Origin: JASJHI01 sp965371355
GTDB lineage: Bacteria; Actinomycetota; Acidimicrobiia; Acidimicrobiales; Ilumatobacteraceae
Length of the DNA stretch: 13,160 nucleotides
Assembly (NCBI GenBank): GCA_965371355.1
Contig: CBDUYD010000080.1
Coordinates: forward strand, 1 to 13,160
Direction: 5' to 3'
In this document: positions 7,108 to 13,160 of the stretch, piece by piece
How the letters are laid out: each line of letters begins with the position of its first letter
How positions within the stretch are numbered: position 1 is the first letter of the stretch
Program-made: the position numbers and the translations under genes
The notes under the pieces: model-generated
What the model was told of the DNA's origin: nothing
The model's input: the letters and a program-made list of their open reading frames with translations, nothing else
The model's database searches: none

Positions 7108-7497
7108 GTGATCATCGCATCGGAATTCGGATCAGGGCAGGTCCTGTGGTCGCTCGTCTGGTTCTTCCTGTTCGTACTCTGGATGTACCTGCTGATGACG
7201 GCATTCTTCGACATCTTCCGCAGCCACGATCTGTCGGGCTGGGGCAAGGCACTCTGGACGATCATCGTTCTCCTCCTGCCGTTCCTCGGCGTGTTCATCT
7301 ATCTGATCGTGCGCGGCGAGGGCATGCAGGAACGCTCTGCCGTGGCGTCGCACGACGAGGCGATGCGCCTCTACCTGAGCGGGATGGATGGCGGATCGAG
7401 CGACGCCGACGAGCTGGCGAAGCTCGCCGAGTTGCATACGGCGGGCAAGCTCGACGACGCGGAATATGCTTCGGCCAAGGCGACGTATCTCGGCTGA
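7108..7497 (+). CDS. PLDc_N-type membrane protein with SHOCT tail
   Basis: This 129-residue protein has two hydrophobic helices, roughly residues 10-32 and 45-68, the second with LLLPFLGVFIYLIVRGEG, typical of the PLDc_N (PLDNc) two-helix module. The C terminus (about 100-129, DELAKLAELHTAGKLDDAEY) is a SHOCT motif, a short oligomerisation-type element. There is no phospholipase HKD motif, so the protein is not an enzyme. The GTG at 7108 is chosen because AGGAG at 7093-7097 precedes it and translation from it leads directly into the first helix. A longer open frame upstream runs through the promoter and leader and is not believable. It is the first gene of a three-gene unit with DUF6325 and a second SHOCT protein; such proteins co-occur in Actinobacteria, but their job is not known to me. 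Confidence 0.88.
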   Translation: MIIASEFGSGQVLWSLVWFFLFVLWMYLLMTAFFDIFRSHDLSGWGKALWTIIVLLLPFLGVFIYLIVRGEGMQERSAVASHDEAMRLYLSGMDGGSSDADELAKLAELHTAGKLDDAEYASAKATYLG

Positions 7498-7532
7498 GAC
7501 ACCCGCCGATTCATCGTCCCCGTTCAGACCCA

Positions 7533-7563
7533 CAACACCGACCAGCCCCGCAACAACGACCAG
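7533..7563. repeat. Imperfect 13-bp direct repeat before the DUF6325 start
   Basis: CAACACCGACCAG (7533-7545) and CAACAACGACCAG (7551-7563) match at 12 of 13 positions with an 18-nt period. The second copy runs into the ribosome site of the DUF6325 gene. It is unusually rich in A/C and probably unstructured, which may keep the ribosome site open. Function is unproven. Confidence 0.4.
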
Positions 7564-7571
7564 GAGGTCAC

Positions 7572-8009
7572 ATGGCACTCGCACCGATCGAAGTGCTCGT
7601 TCTTCATTTTCCCGGCAATCAGTTCTCCGGCGGCGTACTGCCAGAGCTCGAGCGGCTGGTCCAGAACGACATCATCAGCATCATCGACGGCGTCGTCGTG
7701 CGCCGCGGCGACGAGGGCGACGACCTCACGATCCTCGAACTCTCCGAGGTGGGCGATGACGACGATGCGGCGAAGCTGGCCGCACTCCTCGATCAGGTCG
7801 ACGCGCTGATCTCCGACGAGGACATCGATGAGCTCGCCGACGGTCTGGCGCCGAACAGTTCTGCGGCCGTTCTCGTGTTCGAGCACACTTGGGCCAAGCC
7901 GCTCCGCGATGCGATCACGGCCTCGGGTGGCGAACTCGCGGCGAACTTCCGGATTCCCGCACTAGTCGTCGAAGAAGTGCTGGCCGAACTGGCCGCACTC
8001 ACCGACTGA
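7572..8009 (+). CDS. DUF6325 family protein
   Basis: This 145-residue acidic soluble protein has no signal peptide or membrane segment. The pattern fits what I know of DUF6325: an opening PIEVLVLHFPGNQFSG near residue 5, a central acidic linker rich in Asp, then LAPNSSAAVLVFEHTWAKPL and a C-terminal helix ending VVEEVLAELAAL. The motif NSSAAVLVFEHTWA is the most distinctive segment. The molecular function of the family is not established as far as I know. The ATG at 7572 is preceded by a full AGGAGGT at 7562-7568. It lies 74 nt after the PLDc_N/SHOCT gene and 33 nt before the second SHOCT gene, in the same operon, which suggests that it works with these small envelope proteins. Confidence 0.88.
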   Translation: MALAPIEVLVLHFPGNQFSGGVLPELERLVQNDIISIIDGVVVRRGDEGDDLTILELSEVGDDDDAAKLAALLDQVDALISDEDIDELADGLAPNSSAAVLVFEHTWAKPLRDAITASGGELAANFRIPALVVEEVLAELAALTD

Positions 8010-8042
8010 AACCCGAAACCCATCAGACGACAGGAGAAAACG

Positions 8043-8411
8043 ATGATGCGCAGAAGAGTTGGACGCCCCGGCCTGGTCGGAACGATGGCCCGCACCGCGG
8101 TCATCGCCGGCACCGCCACCGCCGTCGCGGGCGGGGTGAGCAGCCGCAGGAACCGCAAGAACCAGGAAGCGGCTGCGCAGACACAGGCGAATCAGGCCGC
8201 GACCGAGTCCCAGGCCCAACTGGCCGAGATGCAGTCCCAGATGGACGAGATGAAGGCCAAGCAGGCGCCCGCCGAGCCGGCACCGGCCGTGCCGGCGGGT
8301 GACACCGACGACCTGATCGAGGAACTGACCAAGCTCGGCGACCTGAAGGCGGCGGGCATCCTGAGCGACGCCGAGTTCGCCGCCGCGAAGGCACGCATCC
8401 TCGGCGACTGA
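8043..8411 (+). CDS. Small SHOCT-domain protein with basic N terminus and helical middle
   Basis: This 122-residue protein has a basic N terminus (MMRRRVGRPG), a short weakly hydrophobic Ala/Gly/Thr stretch (about 15-32) that may associate with the membrane, a Gln/Ala/Glu-rich likely coiled coil (about 38-76), a Pro/Ala linker, and a C-terminal SHOCT motif (about 89-122, LTKLGDLKAAGILSDAEF). AGGAG at 8032-8036 lies 6 nt before the first of two tandem ATG codons, so 8043 is preferred over 8046. The SHOCT tail matches that of the first gene of the operon, so the two proteins may pair through it. The stop is only 17 nt from the convergent stop of lysA. Confidence 0.85.
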   Translation: MMRRRVGRPGLVGTMARTAVIAGTATAVAGGVSSRRNRKNQEAAAQTQANQAATESQAQLAEMQSQMDEMKAKQAPAEPAPAVPAGDTDDLIEELTKLGDLKAAGILSDAEFAAAKARILGD

Positions 8412-8426
8412 GCCGCCCGGCGCGGC
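8412..8426. terminator. Short GC hairpin in the convergent gap (possible two-way terminator)
   Basis: GCCGC (8412-8416) and GCGGC (8422-8426) form a perfect 5-bp stem around a 5-nt loop, filling the gap between two convergent stop codons. No T-run follows on either strand, so intrinsic termination would be weak. The position, rather than the structure, is the main argument. Confidence 0.3.
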
Positions 8427-8428
8427 GA

Positions 8429-9706
8429 TCAGCCGAGGTCGGTCGCGAGGAGGTCGTCGTAGTTCTCGCGGCGCACGACCACCCTCGCATCACCGTCTGA
8501 CACCCACACCACCGGCGGACGGGTGATCTTGTTGTAGTTCGAGCCCATCGAGTGCCCGTACGCGCCGGTCACCGGCATCGCCAGCAGGTCGCCGACCGCC
8601 ACATCGTCGGGCAGGAACGCCTCGAACGCCAGCACGTCCCCCGACTCGCAGTGCTTACCGACCAGGCGCGCCGCGAGCGACCTGTCGGCGCCGGTCGCCC
8701 GCGGGAGGAACGACTCGTAGCCCGACCCGTAGAGCACCGGACGCGGGTTGTCGCTCATCCCGCCGTCGACGGCGATGTAGGTGCGTATCCCGGGGAGGTG
8801 CTTGACCGTGCCGACCGTGTACACGGTGATCGCGGCGGCAGCGACGATCGCGCGACCGGGTTCGACACTGACGTTCGAGCGCACCCCGAGCGAGTCACAG
8901 GCGTCGATCAGGACGTCGCCCCATCGTGTGATCGTCGGCGCCTCCTCACCCGAGACGTAGGCGACGCCGAGACCACCGCCGAGAACGAGTTCGGGGAGAT
9001 CGAGCGGCACGGCGAAGTCGGCCATCACCTCGGCCGCCTTGGCGAAGAACGATGCCTCGAACACGTTCGATCCGATGTGACAGTGCAGCCCGACCAGCTC
9101 GACCGACGGGGTTCGACGAGCACGATCGACCGCGCGCAGGGCGTCGCCGTTGGTGAGGTTGAAGCCGAACTTCGAGTCGTCCTGGCCGGTGGCGATGAAC
9201 TCGTGGGTGTGGGCGTGCACGCCGGGGGTTATCCGCAGCAGGATCTGCGGGGTCGGTCCGATGGTGTCGGGGGCGATCTGATCGAGGCGGTCGAGTTCGT
9301 CGAAGGAATCGACCACGATGTGGCGCACGCCGGCGGCGATCGCCTGGCGGAGCTCGGACTCGGATTTGTTGTTGCCGTGCAGGACACAAGCTGACGCCGG
9401 GACACCTGCGGCGAGCACGACGTGGAGCTCACCACCGGATGCGACGTCGAGCAGCATTCCCTCGTCGTAGGCGAGCCTCGCCATCGCCCGGCAGAGGAAC
9501 GCCTTGGTCGCGTAGACCGCGCGGTCGCGCCCGAACGCGGCAACCGCCTCGCGGCACCGGTTGCGCAGGTGCTCTTCGTCGTATACGAAGACCGGCGTGC
9601 CGTGTTCGGCGGCGAGTTCGGCCACGTCACAACCACCGATCGACAGAGCGCCGGATTCATCGACCGAGGCGGTGTCGGGCAGAAGGCCGCGCGGGAGCGG
9701 ATTCAC
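8429..9706 (-). CDS. lysA: Diaminopimelate decarboxylase
   Basis: This PLP enzyme decarboxylates meso-diaminopimelate to lysine, the last step of lysine synthesis. The protein has 425 residues, normal for the family. Features seen are the PLP lysine in VYATKAF (Lys68), HCHIGSN at 208-214, a GGGLGV glycine loop, an EPGR phosphate-binding motif, and catalytic Cys353 in CESGD. GAYGHSMGSNYN near the C terminus completes the active-site set. The start is the GTG at 9706-9704, which overlaps the argS stop by 4 nt and has GGAG upstream; a longer open frame further upstream only runs through argS in the wrong frame. It is translationally coupled to argS. In the usual actinobacterial order hom would follow directly; here the convergent island intervenes. 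Confidence 0.97.
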   Translation of the reverse strand: MNPLPRGLLPDTASVDESGALSIGGCDVAELAAEHGTPVFVYDEEHLRNRCREAVAAFGRDRAVYATKAFLCRAMARLAYDEGMLLDVASGGELHVVLAAGVPASACVLHGNNKSESELRQAIAAGVRHIVVDSFDELDRLDQIAPDTIGPTPQILLRITPGVHAHTHEFIATGQDDSKFGFNLTNGDALRAVDRARRTPSVELVGLHCHIGSNVFEASFFAKAAEVMADFAVPLDLPELVLGGGLGVAYVSGEEAPTITRWGDVLIDACDSLGVRSNVSVEPGRAIVAAAAITVYTVGTVKHLPGIRTYIAVDGGMSDNPRPVLYGSGYESFLPRATGADRSLAARLVGKHCESGDVLAFEAFLPDDVAVGDLLAMPVTGAYGHSMGSNYNKITRPPVVWVSDGDARVVVRRENYDDLLATDLG

Positions 9707-11430
9707 ATCCGCTCCGGAACTTCGATTCCGAGCAGTCCGAGTCCGTGGACGAGCACGCGCGCCGTCAGATCGGCGAGCGCGAGCCTGCTCGCGCGCGTCG
9801 CCTCGTCGGCCTTGAGCACCGGGCAGTGCTCGTAGAAGGCCGTGAAGTCGGTCGAGAGCTCGTAGAGGTAGGTGCAGAGCCGGTGCGGGCTGTAGGACTC
9901 GAGGGTCGCTTCGATCGCCGTCGGGTAGGCGAGCAGGCGGAGGGCCAGCGCACGCTCCTGGGGTGCCTCGATCGTGATCGCGTCGCCGCGCACGCTCGAC
10001 CGCGCGACTTCGCCGCGACGGAACATCGAACAGATCCGGGCGTGTGCGTACTGGAGGTACGGCGCCGTGTTGCCGTCGAACGACAGCATCCGGTCCCACT
10101 CGAACACGTAGTCCTTCACCCGATCGGTCGAGAGGTCGGCGTACTTCACCGCCCCGATCCCGATCATCCGCGCCACCGCGGCGCGCTCGTCGTCGTCGAG
10201 GTCGGAGGTGCGCTCGTCGATCGCGGCGCGCGCCCTATCGACCGCCTCGTCGAGCAGGTCGACGAACTTGACCGGCTCGCCGGTGCGGCTGCGGAGGCGC
10301 TTGCGGTCCTCGCCGAGTACGACGCCGAACTGCACGTGATGGGCTTCGGTCGGCGGGGCGAGCCAGCCCGCCATCTCAGATACTGCGAACACCATCTGGA
10401 AGTGGAGTGCCTGACCGGCGTCGACGACGTACAGCATCACGTCGGCGCCGACGCGTTCGACGCGATCGATGACACACGCCAGATCGCTCGTTGCGTAGTT
10501 GAACCCGCCGGTGCGCTTCTGCAGGATGAGCGGGAGGGGGTCGCCGTCGCGGTTCTCGAACCCGTGTGGGAACACGACGTCGGCACCGTCGGACTCTGTG
10601 AGCAGGCCGGCGTCGCGGAGCCGTTCGACGACGTCGGGCATCAGCGGCTGGTAGCGACTCTCGCCGGCGATGTCGTCGTCGGTGAGCAGCACGCCGAGCT
10701 TGTCGTAGACGACGTTGAAGTGCTCGGTCGACACGCCGACGAGCAGTTCCCACAGCCTCATCGTCTCTGGATCACCCGCCTGGAGGAGCACGACGCGCTG
10801 ACGTGCCCGCTCCTGGAACTCGGCCGAGGCCTCGAACTGTTCGTTGGCGGCCTTGTAGAAGGCGTTCAGGTCGGCGATCGCGTGGGTGCTCTCGGCATCG
10901 GTGAATCCCTCGTCGAGCAAGTGCTCGATGAGCATGCCGAAGGGTGTGCCCCAGTCGCCGATGTGGTTCTCGCGGAACACACGATGGCCCACGAACTCGA
11001 GGAGGCGGACGAGCGCGTCACCGATCACCGTCGTCCTGAGATGCCCGACGTGCATCTCCTTCGCAACGTTCGGCGACGAGTAGTCGACGATGTATCGGAG
11101 GGGGTCGACGAGCGGCACGCCGAGCCTGTCGTCAGCGGCGACCAAGGCGAGCTGCTCTGACAGGAACTGCGGCGAGAGCGTCACGTTGATGAACCCGGGT
11201 CCGGCGATCTCGAGATCGGCGGCGACGGTGTCGAGCACACCGGATTCGACCACCTGCTGGGCGAGTTCGCGAGGGTTCGCACCCGCCTTCTTCGCGAGGG
11301 GAAGCGCCCCGTTTACCTGGAGGTCCGCCCGGTCCGATGGGCGGACCGTCGGATCGGCCGGGTCGCCGCCGTTGAGTTCGGCGAACACCGGCTGGAGCAG
11401 TGAGGTGACCATGGTGACGGGATCCGACAT
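9703..11430 (-). CDS. argS: Arginyl-tRNA synthetase
   Basis: This enzyme charges tRNA-Arg in the cytoplasm. The protein has 575 residues, normal for a class I ArgRS. Visible features are an N-terminal additional domain (about 1-100), the HIGH-type motif HVGH at 127-130 inside NVAKEMHVGHLRTT, a diverged KMSK-type segment KRLRSR at 377-382 (ArgRS commonly lacks a strict KMSK), and a C-terminal anticodon-binding DALR domain from about 455 (PYLQYAHARICSM). The ATG at 11430 has no Shine-Dalgarno; CAGACT lies 8 nt upstream, so a leaderless start is possible. A large nested palindrome begins 28 nt upstream. The last codon and stop overlap the start of lysA. Confidence 0.97.
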   Translation of the reverse strand: MSDPVTMVTSLLQPVFAELNGGDPADPTVRPSDRADLQVNGALPLAKKAGANPRELAQQVVESGVLDTVAADLEIAGPGFINVTLSPQFLSEQLALVAADDRLGVPLVDPLRYIVDYSSPNVAKEMHVGHLRTTVIGDALVRLLEFVGHRVFRENHIGDWGTPFGMLIEHLLDEGFTDAESTHAIADLNAFYKAANEQFEASAEFQERARQRVVLLQAGDPETMRLWELLVGVSTEHFNVVYDKLGVLLTDDDIAGESRYQPLMPDVVERLRDAGLLTESDGADVVFPHGFENRDGDPLPLILQKRTGGFNYATSDLACVIDRVERVGADVMLYVVDAGQALHFQMVFAVSEMAGWLAPPTEAHHVQFGVVLGEDRKRLRSRTGEPVKFVDLLDEAVDRARAAIDERTSDLDDDERAAVARMIGIGAVKYADLSTDRVKDYVFEWDRMLSFDGNTAPYLQYAHARICSMFRRGEVARSSVRGDAITIEAPQERALALRLLAYPTAIEATLESYSPHRLCTYLYELSTDFTAFYEHCPVLKADEATRASRLALADLTARVLVHGLGLLGIEVPERM

Positions 11431-11438
11431 GCGCCGAC

Positions 11439-11444
11439 AGTCTG
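11439..11444 (-). promoter_or_regulatory. Candidate -10 element for a leaderless argS transcript
   Basis: CAGACT on the minus strand ends 8 nt before the argS ATG, a spacing like that before the cyclase-like receptor gene and hom. The first base departs from TANNNT. The matching -35 zone would fall inside the palindrome arm that begins at 11458. Confidence 0.25.
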
Positions 11445-11457
11445 CCCAACCTCACCC

Positions 11458-11506
11458 GAAAAATGGAGCCACGATCGCGCTTGGCGCGACGAATCCTCCA
11501 TTTTTC
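11458..11506. repeat. Nested perfect palindrome with A/T-rich outer arms (operator or terminator candidate)
   Basis: The outer arms GAAAAATGGAG (11458-11468) and CTCCATTTTTC (11496-11506) are perfectly complementary over 11 bp. Between two symmetric 6-nt internal loops lies a second perfect stem, TCGCGC (11475-11480) and GCGCGA (11484-11489), around a TTG loop. The A/T-rich arms stand out in GC-rich DNA. Read on either strand the RNA hairpin ends with a U-run, like an intrinsic terminator. It sits 28 nt upstream of argS, so it could also be a protein-binding operator over the argS promoter or a leader attenuator. Confidence 0.8.
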
Positions 11507-11523
11507 AGTGGAACGGGCGTGCG

Positions 11524-11545
11524 GATCAGGTCGCGATCAGGTCGC
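11524..11545. repeat. Tandem duplication of an 11-bp unit
   Basis: GATCAGGTCGC occurs twice back to back (11524-11534, 11535-11545), followed by a partial third unit starting GGATC. It lies between the palindrome and the small minus-strand ORF. It may be slippage or a pair of binding sites. Confidence 0.5.
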
Positions 11546-11562
11546 GGATCGGAGGGGCCGGG

Positions 11563-11679
11563 TCAGATCTCCGGGGCGTCGAGGTCGAGTCGCACGATCG
11601 GATCGATCTGAACCGGGCTCCACGACCCGATTACGGTTTCGGGAGCGGTCGGCAGGAACTCACCATCGGGGAACGACAT
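11563..11679 (-). CDS. Possible 38-residue protein of unknown function
   Basis: An ATG at 11679-11677 opens a 38-codon frame starting MSFPDGEFLPTAPE and ending DLDAPEI. I do not recognise it. In its favour are a normal, not Arg-rich composition unlike the antisense shadow frames around it, mostly G/C third positions, and a hairpin with a U-run 57 nt after the stop. Against it are the lack of a ribosome site and its small size. Its start codon overlaps the start of the divergent acyl-CoA synthetase in the palindrome CATG. It could be a remnant or a chance frame. Confidence 0.3.
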   Translation of the reverse strand: MSFPDGEFLPTAPETVIGSWSPVQIDPIVRLDLDAPEI

Positions 11680-13160
11680 GTATCCAGGTACGCACGCGAC
11701 GACGCATCCCGACCGGGCGGCATTCATCATGGCGTCGACCGGCGAGGCGGTCAGCTATCGCGATTTCGAGGCGCGCAGCAACCAGCTCGCCCACCTCCTT
11801 CGCGCCGAGGGGCTCATTTCCGGCGACCACTTCTCGATCTTCATGGAGAACAACGATCGCTACCTCGAGGCGTGCGCCGCCGGCGAGCGGACGGGCTCGC
11901 AGTACACGTGCGTGAACTCGTACCTGACCGCCGAAGAGCTCGCCTACATCATCCAGAACAGCGAGTCGAAGGTGTTGATCACGTCGGCGGCCAGGCGTGC
12001 CGTCGCCCTCGAGGCACTCGCGGACTGCCCGGACGTGAACCTCGTGCTCGTCGTCGACGAGCCCGGTGGCGCCGACGACCCGCGGGTCTCCGACTACGCC
12101 TCGACGATCGCCGATCAGCCGACCACGCCGATCCCCGACGAGCGTCTCGGGATGGCGATGCTCTACTCGTCGGGCACCACCGGCCGCCCGAAGGGCATCA
12201 TCCGGCCGGTCGCCGACGTACCGCCCGACGATTTGCATCCGCTCTACAGCTTCCTCGACGATCTCTGGCAGTACCGCGACGACATGATCTACCTCTCGCC
12301 CGCGCCGCTGTACCACTCCGCCCCGCAGGCCGCCGTCCACCTGACGATCCGCCGCGGCGGCACCGTGGTGATCATGGAACGCTTCGATCCCGTCGAGTAC
12401 CTGCGCCTGATCGAGCGCTACCTGGTGACACACACCCAACTCGTGCCGACGATGTTCAGCAGGATGCTCAAGCTGCCCCCCGACGAGCGCGAGCGCGCCG
12501 ATCTGTCGTCGCTCGAGATCGCCGTCCACGCCGCGGCGCCGTGCCCGGTGCAGGTCAAGGAGCAGATGATCCAGTGGTGGGGACCGATCATTCACGAGTA
12601 CTACGGCGCCACCGAGGGACTCGGGTTCACGGCGTGCAACAGCGAGGAGTGGCTGGCGCACAAGGGGACGGTCGGCAAGGTGATCCTCGGCGACCTGCAC
12701 ATCACCGACGACGACATGGTCGAGCTTCCGGTCGGCGTGCCGGGAACGATCTGGTTCAAGACGGCGACCCCGTTCGAGTACCACAACGATCCGGAGAAGA
12801 CCGCCGAGGTCACGTCGGCCGACGGCACGATGACGACGGTCAACGACGTCGGATACCTCGACGACGACGGGTACCTCTACCTCACCGACCGCAAGACGTT
12901 CATGATCATCTCCGGTGGGGTCAACATCTACCCGCAAGAGACCGAGAACCTGTTGATCACGCATCCGTCGGTGGCCGACGCAGCCGTGTTCGGGGTGCCG
13001 AACGTCGATCTCGGCGAGGAGGTGAAGGCCGTCGTGCAGGTGATGCCCGGCGTCGAGCCCGACGACGCGTTCACCGAGCAACTGATGGCGTTCTGCCGCG
13101 AGCATCTCTCACGCCAGAAGGTGCCCCGCTCGATCGACTACGAGGACGAACTCCCCCGCC
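11678..13160 (+). CDS. AMP-forming acyl-CoA synthetase, FadD-like, 3' end outside the window
   Basis: This enzyme activates a carboxylic acid with ATP through an acyl-adenylate and forms its CoA thioester; the substrate cannot be read from the sequence. 494 codons are present. Landmarks are the P-loop SSGTTGRPKG at 164-173, YYGATEG at 308-314, and the hinge region TDRKTFMIISGGVNIYP at 403-419. The window ends at ELPR, just before the place where the catalytic lysine (usually in a PxGK motif) is expected, so the gene is nearly complete. The ATG at 11678 is supported by the opening MYPGTHATTHPDRAAF, which is the usual N terminus of this actinobacterial group. The ribosome site is weak (GGGGA). 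The gene is divergent from argS and has no visible link with the signalling island. Confidence 0.92.
   Translation, partial: MYPGTHATTHPDRAAFIMASTGEAVSYRDFEARSNQLAHLLRAEGLISGDHFSIFMENNDRYLEACAAGERTGSQYTCVNSYLTAEELAYIIQNSESKVLITSAARRAVALEALADCPDVNLVLVVDEPGGADDPRVSDYASTIADQPTTPIPDERLGMAMLYSSGTTGRPKGIIRPVADVPPDDLHPLYSFLDDLWQYRDDMIYLSPAPLYHSAPQAAVHLTIRRGGTVVIMERFDPVEYLRLIERYLVTHTQLVPTMFSRMLKLPPDERERADLSSLEIAVHAAAPCPVQVKEQMIQWWGPIIHEYYGATEGLGFTACNSEEWLAHKGTVGKVILGDLHITDDDMVELPVGVPGTIWFKTATPFEYHNDPEKTAEVTSADGTMTTVNDVGYLDDDGYLYLTDRKTFMIISGGVNIYPQETENLLITHPSVADAAVFGVPNVDLGEEVKAVVQVMPGVEPDDAFTEQLMAFCREHLSRQKVPRSIDYEDELPR

Noticed and set aside
7108..7497. Phospholipase D activity for the PLDc_N protein
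   Set aside because: Only the two-helix N-terminal module is present; no HKD catalytic motif exists in the gene.
902..8428. Island as a phage, transposon or defence element
   Set aside because: No integrase, transposase, terminal inverted repeats, target duplication or nuclease was seen; genes are signalling and small envelope proteins with the same codon style as the flanks.
9707..10099. Upstream extension of lysA in its open frame to 10099
   Set aside because: The extra segment is argS read in another frame; the GTG at 9706 overlaps the argS stop and leads directly into normal DapDC sequence.
11660..13105. A 481-codon minus-strand frame opposite the acyl-CoA synthetase
   Set aside because: The plus strand carries all adenylation motifs; the antisense translation is low-complexity in His, Arg, Val and Asp and has no recognisable domain.
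1..13160. CRISPR arrays, tRNA or rRNA genes
   Set aside because: No regularly spaced repeats beyond two copies and no tRNA- or rRNA-like sequence was recognised.

Overview
The window comes from a GC-rich bacterium. Codon third positions are strongly G/C, GTG starts are common, several genes seem to be leaderless, and the order argS-lysA-hom is typical of Actinobacteria. A SHOCT/DUF6325 trio and a FadD-like acyl-CoA synthetase fit the same phylum. An Acidimicrobiia-type organism (Ilumatobacter-like) is my guess. It is an inference from gene style, not from a marker gene.

Layout. On the minus strand lies a housekeeping amino-acid/translation block. argS (9703-11430) is coupled by a 4-nt overlap to lysA (8429-9706). 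hom (homoserine dehydrogenase) covers bases 1-901, and its C-terminal part lies outside the window. Between lysA and hom, where Actinobacteria usually have nothing, sits a 7.5-kb plus-strand insertion (about 1022-8411) with two transcription units.

Unit 1 (1022-6956) is a three-gene, translationally coupled operon. It encodes a membrane receptor with a cyclase-like output domain, an MscS-type channel fused to a cyclic-nucleotide-binding-like domain, and a second receptor paralogous to the first. The layout looks like a sensor-cyclase plus cNMP-gated channel circuit. However, the residues expected for catalysis are missing in both cyclase-like domains, and the two signature residues of the phosphate-binding cassette are missing in the channel. 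This is the most interesting part of the window: either the system uses a different ligand, or it has become a protein-protein signalling complex that kept the folds and lost the chemistry.

Unit 2 (7108-8411) is preceded by a readable promoter (TTGACA, 18-nt spacer, TG-extended -10) and a leader with a 26-nt-period repeat. It encodes a PLDc_N/SHOCT membrane protein, a DUF6325 protein and a second small SHOCT protein. It ends 17 nt from the convergent stop of lysA.

The right end (11431-11677) is a divergent intergenic region with a long nested palindrome next to the argS start and a doubtful 38-codon ORF. From 11678 a plus-strand AMP-forming acyl-CoA synthetase runs off the window. No rRNA, tRNA, CRISPR array, transposase or phage gene was recognised.
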